A stretch of 64,000 bases of DNA from Nageia nagi (taxonomy: Eukaryota > Pinophyta), in contig JBITNC010000001.1 in the NCBI GenBank assembly GCA_050084985.1, positions 154,194,001-154,258,000 of the forward strand, read 5' to 3'. This document shows, in pieces, positions 56,876 through 64,000 of the stretch. The notes below the pieces were generated by a model. That model searched no databases. It had not been told where the DNA came from and saw nothing but the letters and a program-made list of their open reading frames with translations. Each line of letters starts with the position of its first letter. Positions within the stretch are counted from its first letter, which is position 1. The translations under genes and the position numbers were made by a program.

Positions 56876-59275
56876 TTTGAAGCTAATGTAAAGTAGTTTT
56901 TTACGTTAAGCTTCCATTTGTAGTCAAATTCAATAAGTTTGTTTCATGCATTTTACAAAAATGTGGATGATTAATAGATGGAACTTACTTTTTCTAGAGT
57001 GTCATAAACTTATTGGTTTTGACTTATGTTACTAGGTCTTCTCTTCAAAAAACTATGACGGAGAATTATCCACTATATCTTTTCAATTTAAGAAAAAAAT
57101 TTAAACTCAAAAGGATAGATGGCATTTATTCTTACTAGGGAAAAACTTGTCAAATACATGCCATGAGAATCCTTGGAGAGTTGAGACTTGCACTACATTT
57201 TTGGATTATCCACCTTTAGCACCTCAACACAAAGAGATTTAGTGTATAGCCATTTACACATGTAACTTATGTCCCTCCAAGCATTATTACAGATTTGTAA
57301 TTGGAAAATCAAAGAATCAGAATTCATTGGCTATTTTATTAAATAGCTCAATAAACTACACAAAATTAAGAGGCTTGTCAGTTGCCACTAATTCACACCA
57401 TGAAGAGAAGTAAATATTCTCATCCTAATATAAACCAAAAGCTTCATAAGAAAAGGATAAAATGAAATTAAAGAGAGCACCAACCATCACTTTAGGTTTC
57501 AAGTTATTTTTTTTATGCATGTCTCCTTTATCCTTCATTCTCCTTGCTCTTATAAACTCCCCTTTATAGCCAGCCTAGCCAACTAAACTACAAGTTGATT
57601 GGTTTATGTATTTTAGTCTAGGTCCACTTCATGCATTTAATTGTATTATTTAAGATGTTCATATTTAGTGAAATAAAACGTAGTTGGAATTGATACCTAC
57701 TCATCAGTCCTTACTTTATTACAATGAAAAACTATTATATGACTTTCAAATTTGAAGGTTATCCCATGTATCTTAGCTCATGTTCTATGATTGGATTAAA
57801 TTATTTTGTTAAAGTGCATGGTTATTTACCATACATGAGTTGTTACTTGTTAAACATATTCCTAGCATGCTTCTATTCCTACTTCATGAATTAATATATT
57901 TAAAAAAAAATGATAGGTATTTTTCAAACTAGCCCTTCTAATGAAGTTTTGGAAATTATTCCATCCTTCCTATTTGATGGGCATTCTAAATTTGATTTTT
58001 TCAAATGAAAAGTATATTTTGAAGGTCTCTTTCATTGAAGGGTAAAACACCTTTTGAAGGGCATTGAAGGGTTCAATTTTGAACCTTGTTTTGGATAGAG
58101 TTTTTTTAAATAGATCAACTCAACCTTTTTATAGATCAAATTTCTTGAACTACCTATCCAATTTTAGTAGAATGATATTCTATTAGGTATAACTTGATCA
58201 GTTAAAGACTTGATTACTTTAGACAATATGATTAAAATGAAATCTTAAATAATTTTTGCTAGAATCAATATGCATGTAGATCTAGAGGAAGACCTACCCA
58301 TGTCTATTATATTAGTCCTAGTTTAGAAATTGTGTGCAACTAGTTGAGTATAAAAATAAGTTTCTTTATTTCTCTATTTGCTAGGTAATTAGATATTTGA
58401 CTATTCAATGCCCAAGTAAAAATGAGGGGGTGCCATTAGAGAAACCCAAGGCAAAATATCCGTCTAAAGAAAATGGTTTGTCCACCTCAAAGGCCCTATC
58501 TAAGGAAAAAAATCCCACTTAGAAGAAGGACTCACCCTACCTAGTGAACCTCGTCTTTGACTCTGGCTCCTCTATAGATACCTATAGTTGATTTTATATT
58601 TATTATAAAATCATATGTAGTATCTTTAAATAAGATATTTAAAACATGTAAATATCAAGTTTAATATGCTAATAAGGTATCAATCACATGTGTTGGTCAA
58701 TAATAATTATCATGAATCATGATTATATCTAGAAATATCTTAAGATTATCATTATTATCTTGTTATTATGGAATATCAGCTAATACTCTTCTATTTTTAT
58801 TTGCAAGGTATAAAAGGAGGAGCAAGGCATGACATTCCCCACCATACATCATTTGATAGGTCGACTTTGAAAATATCACAATACTATCCCTTATGTCTCT
58901 TGGTACCAGCTATCTAATGTTAGGATGATATATCCTAACTGTTGACTAAGATTATGTAATTTGTACATGCGCCCGTGTATCAAAGTCACAACTATAATTA
59001 TGATGATATGATTTCTATTGTTAGAAATTTATCTCCAAAAAAGGCTAGTTCCTATTGAGATTGGACTAGGAATTGCAAAAGCAAAGGATTGTAGAAAGCA
59101 AATCTAAGAATCTAGGTTAGTGAGTGCAAGTTATCAAAAGAAAAAATCTAGACCAACACAAGCATCCATTATAGTAGAATGCAAGCTAGTCAAATGATTT
59201 GATTTTGCAGCCACAAAATAATGCATGATACTCTAAGTAATAATAACCTATAAGCACTTTATAGATACAAATTAA
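56876..59275. other. AT-rich intergenic stretch, no gene identified
   Basis: About 2.4 kb without a recognisable domain. A short coding-like remnant near 58530-58590 (LVNLVFDSGSSIDTYS) could be an old protease fragment. A strong TATA-like motif is at 58809. The rest shows nothing I can support. Confidence 0.5.
58809..58817 (+). promoter_or_regulatory. TATA-box-like element
   Basis: TATAAAAGG within aaggtataaaaggaggagc. It lies about 0.47 kb before the G5 LTR, with no clear gene downstream, so it may belong to an unrecognised old LTR. Confidence 0.3.
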
Positions 59276-59684
59276 TGTTAGAATCCCACATCCTAACATT
59301 TTAGTGTTAGTATTAGTATTTTATTAAATTGTCGACATATATTGTAAACCATAATATTGTGATTGTAAGGTTAGGATTGATTTTGCATTACTATTAGGGT
59401 TAGGGTTAGTTTAACATAAATAGATATAAGTGTGTGGAGAAATGTATCTTGAACATTATTTTTTACCTTTGGAGTTGTAAGGAGGTAGCCCCCTTGAAGC
59501 AGCCTATGATTTTATTACTATTCAGTAAAATCCTATCCTTATCTGCTTATTGATGCTATTTCATGTTCTATTTACCAGTGCATGCTCTGTTATTTCTAAT
59601 AGATGGTTGTCATTTTCTTGTTTCAAATCAATATTCATTTTATTCTTGTAATATTTCTCTTTTCATATTTGTAGCATTGTAACA
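59276..59684 (+). repeat. G5 5' LTR, about 409 bp
   Basis: Starts TGTTAGAATCCC and ends TTGTAACA, so termini TGTTA/TAACA are perfect inverted repeats. The PBS TGGTATCAAAGCTC follows at 59687. The start is inferred from the terminal repeat, without a second LTR in the window. Confidence 0.72.
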
Positions 59685-59686
59685 TC

Positions 59687-59700
59687 TGGTATCAAAGCTC
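59687..59700 (+). other. G5 primer-binding site
   Basis: TGGTATCAAAGCTC, initiator-Met type with one change from TGGTATCAGAGC, two bases after the LTR. Confidence 0.82.
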
Positions 59701-60775
59701 TTTTTAGGGCCATTTTGTTGCAAAAAAATAAAAAAATTCTTAGAGGTCTAAGCTAAAAACCCTGTATCAGGGGTTTTAAAATATCTAAGAGGATCTATCA
59801 TTTTTAGCTAAGCACACTTTCCCATAAAGCTTTGTGTGAAGTGAGGTGAGGTGCAAAAAACTTTGCACCAATACCTAGGCCTTAGATAAAACCCTACATG
59901 GAATTGGACTCCATGTATCAAAAGGTATATCGAAGACTATTTAGGCTATAAATAAAAACTAGATAGGAAGTTATGTCCATTGTCTATAAACTATAGTGCA
60001 CCAACAAATGCTACTAGAAAGTTACTTATCATAGAAGCCATTTTCGTAGCCTCTTTCCTTATGAAAGTTGGATAGGAGGGGTGTTTATACAAGCCTACAA
60101 GGCAGATAATCCTTACCCTAGAATTATTCCTTCACATAAAAAACTTTGATTCGAGAAGCAGAATGTACAACATGCAATTTTTTAGAGCCACCAAAAATAG
60201 CAATTCAGAGTTAGCAAAAATTTTAGAGCTAAATAACTAAAAATCTATACCATTTCAATAGTTTTTAACAAAAGCAAACAGACCCATAGATGTAAAAAAA
60301 AAATTAGAGTTTAAGGGTTCAAAAATAATCATTAAGAGACCTAGCCCATTGTGATCATCTTTTTAAGCTGATCATTTTGATATATTACACCCATACACTT
60401 TTTTGGGCACTTTCTAAAAATAGCAATTTCTAAAAATAGTAGTTTGTAGAAATATTAGCTTCAAAAATAGCAATTTTTAGAAATAACACTTGAAATAAGA
60501 TCCCAAATAGCAGCATAAGCTGATCCTACCATGATGACATTTAAAACTATGATCTAACAAATGGTAGATACACTTACCATTACATTTAGAGCAAAAATTC
60601 AACAAATATAGACATAAATACAAACCCTTGATAGTAAATGTGATAGTGTTCAACTAAGTCTCAGTCATACCAATAATGCATCTAGTTCATAGCAATTAGG
60701 GCAGTTAAGAAATCCATAAGGGTATCTTCATAACTTTTAGAGCCAACAAGTTGGTTTCATTCTTCCTTGCATAAC
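59701..60775 (+). other. G5 leader and decayed gag start
   Basis: No sustained frame. It contains short repeats of tagcaatttctaaaaatag near 60410-60485. The gag N-terminus is probably in the last part but is too broken to place. Confidence 0.5.
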
Positions 60776-61480
60776 CAAATTGTATTTTCCTGAATTTGAT
60801 GGAGATAATCCCACTGGCTAGATTTATAAAGCTGGACAATATTTCACATTGAACCAAATCCTAGAGGATTTGAAGGTGCCCATGGCATATTTTCATTTGG
60901 ACCGTGAGGCTCTCTAATGGCACCAATGGTACTCCAAAATGCATCCTACTCCTTCATGGGATAAATTCACTCAACAATTATTGATTTGTTTTGGTCTTAA
61001 TGACTATGAAGATTTCATAAGGGCATTGACCAAGTTACGTCAAACTACAATAGTCAAACTACAATAGTCAAACAATACAAAATTAGTTTGAAAAATTAGC
61101 AAATTACACAGAGGGGTTGGATGATGCATTTTTCATAAGTTGTTTTATCAGTGGCTTAAAGGAAGAAATTAAACCAAGGCCAAAATGTTTAATTCCAAAA
61201 CTATGATGGATGTTATTGCCTTGGTAAAGCTCACTCAAGATAAAGCCAATGCTCATTGATGAAGTGCAAGACCTTCATTCACCAAAACACATAATATTTT
61301 CCATTCTTCTAATAACACAAGTTCCCCACCATCGAATCACACAATGCAAACTAAGAAGTTGATGTGGGAAGAAATAGAAGAGCATTGAAAGAAGGGCTTA
61401 TGCTATAATTGTAATGACAAATTTGTTCATAGTCATCATTGTACACAATAAAAGTTATATTTGCTTAATGCTAATGCTCC
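60776..61480 (+). pseudogene. G5 gag
   Basis: Readable in shifting frames: AGQYFTLNQILEDLKVPMAY, REALQWHQWYSKMHPTPSWD, KFTQQLLICFGLNDYEDFI, then a zinc knuckle LCYNCNDKFVHSHHC near 61405-61445. The capsid-then-knuckle order and the CYNC...H..C wording are usual for plant gypsy gag. Several stops. Confidence 0.78.
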
Positions 61481-61539
61481 TAGTGAAGAAGAATATGAGA
61501 GTGCACCCAAAGAGGCTATAGAGAAAATTTCAAATGAGG

Positions 61540-61870
61540 AGGCCTTGATTATCTCTTACAATGCATTGGCAGGAACTACCACCCCTCAAACTATAAAAAG
61601 TGCCCTCTATAATATTGTTGGATTTGAGAAGTACTCATAATTTTATTGATCCATGAGTGACTAAGGTTGCTAACTGTTACATCCACCCTATAAATAATTT
61701 TGAGGTTATGGTTGGTAATGGAGGAAAAATAGCATGTAAAGCCACATGTCATAATGTCAAACTGAGCATAAACCACTATACTTTGAAAAGTGACATGTAT
61801 GCTTTACCACTTGGGCGATGTGATATAGTTTTAGGGGTACCATGGTTGAGGACTTTGGGCACTATATAGT
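61540..61870 (+). pseudogene. G5 protease
   Basis: Near 61621-61650 RSTHNFIDP marks the active-site loop, with the catalytic D-S-G degraded to D-L-R. 61657-61869 is open and holds NNFEVMVGNGGKIACKATC, then CDIVLGVPWLRTLG, the second conserved block. Confidence 0.75.
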
Positions 61871-62169
61871 AGAATTTTGCAGAGCTATGGATGAACTTCA
61901 AAATAGATGAACAAGAGCATACTCTCAGGGGATTATAGGGTGGATCTGTACAAATTATGAGCTCACATCGCATGGAAAAGATCCTACTAAAAATTAGAAA
62001 AGAGATGTTGGTACAGTTATACTCTTTATCAATCATCGAATCTAAAATCATAGAGCCTAAGGATTTACAGCACATCTTAAGTAAGCATTCAAGTACCTTT
62101 GAGGAACCAAGGGGCTTACCACCCTAGTGATCACATGATTATGTTATTTAATTGGTATCAAGAAGTCAA

Positions 62170-62930
62170 CCACCAACCATTCATCCTTATTGGTATCCTT
62201 ATTTATAGAAAAATAAAATTGAAAAATTGGTTAAGAAACTATTGGATGCAGAAGTAATCCGATCTAGCATAAGCCCATATTATTCTCTAATTATATTGGT
62301 TTGTAAGAAAGATTGTTCCTAGCATATGTGTGTGGATTTCAGGGCCCTCAACAAAATTACCATCAAGGATGAATTTTTGATCTTGATCATTAATGAATTA
62401 TTGGATGAACTGCATGGGGCAAGATATTTTTCCAAGCTAGACCTACGATCTAGGTATCATCAAATTTGCCTCAAGGAGGACGATATACTAAAAACTATAT
62501 TTCACACCTATGAGGGCCATTATGAGTTCTTGGTCATGCCTTTTGGCCTCACAAATGCTCCATCCATGTTTCAAAGTTTAATGAAGCACATGTTTCATCT
62601 ATTCCTTAGGAAGTTCATTTTAGTTTTCTTTGATGATATCTTGATCTACAATACGACATGGCAAGAACATGTGGCACATGTTGACCAAACCTTACAAATT
62701 TTGAAGGAACACTAAGAAATGGCAAGAACATGTGGCACATGTTGACCAAACCTTATAAATTTTGAAGGAACACTAGCTATATGCAAAAAAATCAAAATGT
62801 TCATTTGATAAGAGGGAAATTGATTTCTTAGGCCATGTTATATCCAAAGGAGTTAAGTTGGGTCCATAAAAGATTATTAACATGCAAAATTGGTCTATTT
62901 CTACATCTTTGAAAAGTCTTTGAGGATTCT
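62170..62930 (+). pseudogene. G5 reverse transcriptase
   Basis: 62326-62715 is open: [33 protein letters not shown] (catalytic Asp; the usual G before Y is R), [16 protein letters not shown] and [14 protein letters not shown] with both Asp. A 61-bp tandem duplication (62658-62718 and 62719-62779) then shifts the frame. The connection continues to about 62930 with stops. Confidence 0.86.
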
Positions 62931-62939
62931 TAGGTTTGA

Positions 62940-63508
62940 CAGGCTATTAGAAGAAATTTGTGAGGGATTATGGCAAGATTGCAGCACCTCTAAACATGTT
63001 GTTGAAAAACAATGCAGTCCAATGGTCCCCTCAAGCTAAGGTAGCTTTCCTTAAGCTCAAGGAGGTAATGTGTACCACCCTAGTATTAGCAATGCCAGAT
63101 TTTTCTAAAAAATTTATGATAGAAAGTGATGCTTATGGAGTAGGAATCGAGGCAATATTAATGCAAGAGGGGCATCCCTTGGCATTCACTAGTAGAGCAC
63201 TCTCTAGAAAAAATTTGGGTAAATCCACTTATGAAAAAGAAATGCTTGCCATCATTCATGCTATTCAACATTGGAGACCATATCTCATTGGTCATCATTT
63301 CATCATCCTCACAGATCATCATAGTTTGAAACTTTTCATTGAGAAATGCATTTATACACCTAAGCAACAAAAATGGGTGACCAAACTATTGGGGTATGAT
63401 TATGAGATAGTATACCATAAAGGTAAGGAGAATGTGGTTGCTGATGCTTTGTCCAAAAAATTTGAATATCAAGTAGCATTGCAAGCTCTTTCATCTCCTA
63501 TTCCTTAA
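62940..63508 (+). CDS. G5 RNase H domain
   Basis: 182 open codons. Connection LNMLLKNNAVQWSPQAKVAF, then MIESDAYGVGIEAILMQEG (Asp), KSTYEKEMLAIIHAIQHW (Glu), IILTDHHSLKLF (Asp), YHKGKENVVADALSKK (Asp). All four catalytic acids are kept, though the flanking RT and integrase are broken. Confidence 0.86.
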
Positions 63509-64000
63509 TGGTTGGATAAAGTTAAACAAGAGTGGGAAGAGGATAGCTCCACCCAAGAATTGCTAAAATAGATCACTCAAGACCCCATGAGTAAACCACA
63601 CCATACATGGCATGATGGCATTTTGAAATTCAAAGGTCATATTTTGTCACCATATCCTTAAAAATGTAAATAAAAAATACTTTTCAAATTGCATTGTACA
63701 ACTACATCAGGACATGAAGGATTTTTGAAAACTTATAAGTGAGTGGCACGATCATTCTATTAGACAAGTATGAAATTGGATATCAAGTAGGTTATGGTAG
63801 CTTATGATGTGTTATAATGATAAAAGGGTGAGATAGTGGGTACTCTAGGACTCCTTCAACCTCTTCCCATACCTACCCATATATATACTAATATCTCAAT
63901 GGATTTCATTGAAGGCCTTCCTAAATCTCATGGTAAATCAGTTATTCTAGTGATGGTTGATTGATTATCCAAATATGCTCTTTTTGGTTCATTGGTTCAT
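63509..64000 (+). pseudogene. G5 integrase start, cut by window edge
   Basis: Degraded H2C2 domain near 63600-63760 (TTSGHEGFLKTYK), then the catalytic core start near 63895-63990 ([20 protein letters not shown]) with the first Asp. Stops interrupt it and the rest is outside the window. Confidence 0.78.

Larger units (their letters stand above)
59276..64000 (+). mobile_element. G5 Ty3/gypsy retrotransposon, runs off right edge
   Basis: Plus strand: 5' LTR 59276-59684, PBS, leader, gag, protease, RT, RNase H and integrase start, in gypsy order. The 3' end lies beyond the window. Numerous stops in gag and RT, but RNase H is open. Confidence 0.88.

Noticed and set aside
59395-59412. agggttagggttag, telomere-like
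   Set aside because: Only two units of a near-telomeric motif inside the G5 LTR; no array.
1-64000. tRNA, rRNA, organelle or bacterial genes
   Set aside because: No such conserved sequence recognised; TGGTATCA motifs are primer-binding sites, not tRNA genes.

Overview
The window looks like nuclear DNA of a large, repeat-rich seed-plant genome, most likely a gymnosperm. It is AT-rich and contains almost nothing but nested, decayed LTR retrotransposons. The only cellular-type gene is a TIR-domain (plant immune receptor type) gene, present twice. Its TIR wording (a SHSGKQK core and a KWPMLEL motif) resembles, from memory, a TIR class typical of conifers; no search was run. I see no tRNA, rRNA, CRISPR array, operon or bacterial signal. 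I name the retroelement families G1 to G6 for this window only.

Layout. 1-6604: a near-perfect giant palindrome with a 6-nt loop (3299-3304). Each arm holds part of a G1 Ty3/gypsy element joined to the 3' end of a G2 chromovirus. 5247-10423: the rest of G1 copy 1 on the minus strand (integrase remnant, RNase H, RT, protease, gag, PBS, 5' LTR 9310-10423). 10424-11190: start of another element (G6, plus strand). 11190-18545: G3 and G2 chromovirus pieces fused into a recombinant, with a G2 5' LTR sitting inside a G3 LTR. 18546-21052: TIR gene copy 1 and its upstream exons. 21053-24731: 5'-truncated G1 copy 2 (plus). 24732-50786: a second G3/G2 nest (G2 copy 2, minus, 24921-50555), whose 5' LTR is split by G4. 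50787-55405: a Ty1/copia element (minus). 55406-56205: TIR copy 2, a pseudogene. 56206-59275: intergenic, with a duplicated W-box-rich segment. 59276-64000: 5' LTR, gag, protease, RT, RNase H and start of integrase of a gypsy element G5 (plus) running off the window.

The centrepiece is G4 (31943-50360), an 18.4-kb Tat-type gypsy element with a perfect 5-bp target duplication (AGATG). It has 2.46-kb LTRs, a coiled-coil extension ahead of gag, a protease, an RT with an intact YVDD, a degenerate RNase H, a second archaeal-type RNase H, a D,D35E integrase, and an unrecognised reading frame of about 340 codons after integrase. Its LTR U3 carries two tandem arrays (about 103 and 122 bp units) dense in decayed TGACGTCA-like (bZIP) sites.

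History as I read it: a G3 element took a G2 insertion. The locus (G3+G2+TIR) was then tandemly duplicated, because both copies share the same G2/G3 junction and the same TIR flank. After that copy A lost internal G2/G3 sequence by recombination, copy B received G4 and the copia element, and TIR copy 2 was broken by deletions. Most in-frame stops look like CAG, CAA, CGA or TGG turned to TAG, TAA or TGA, as expected from deamination of methylated cytosines in silenced elements.
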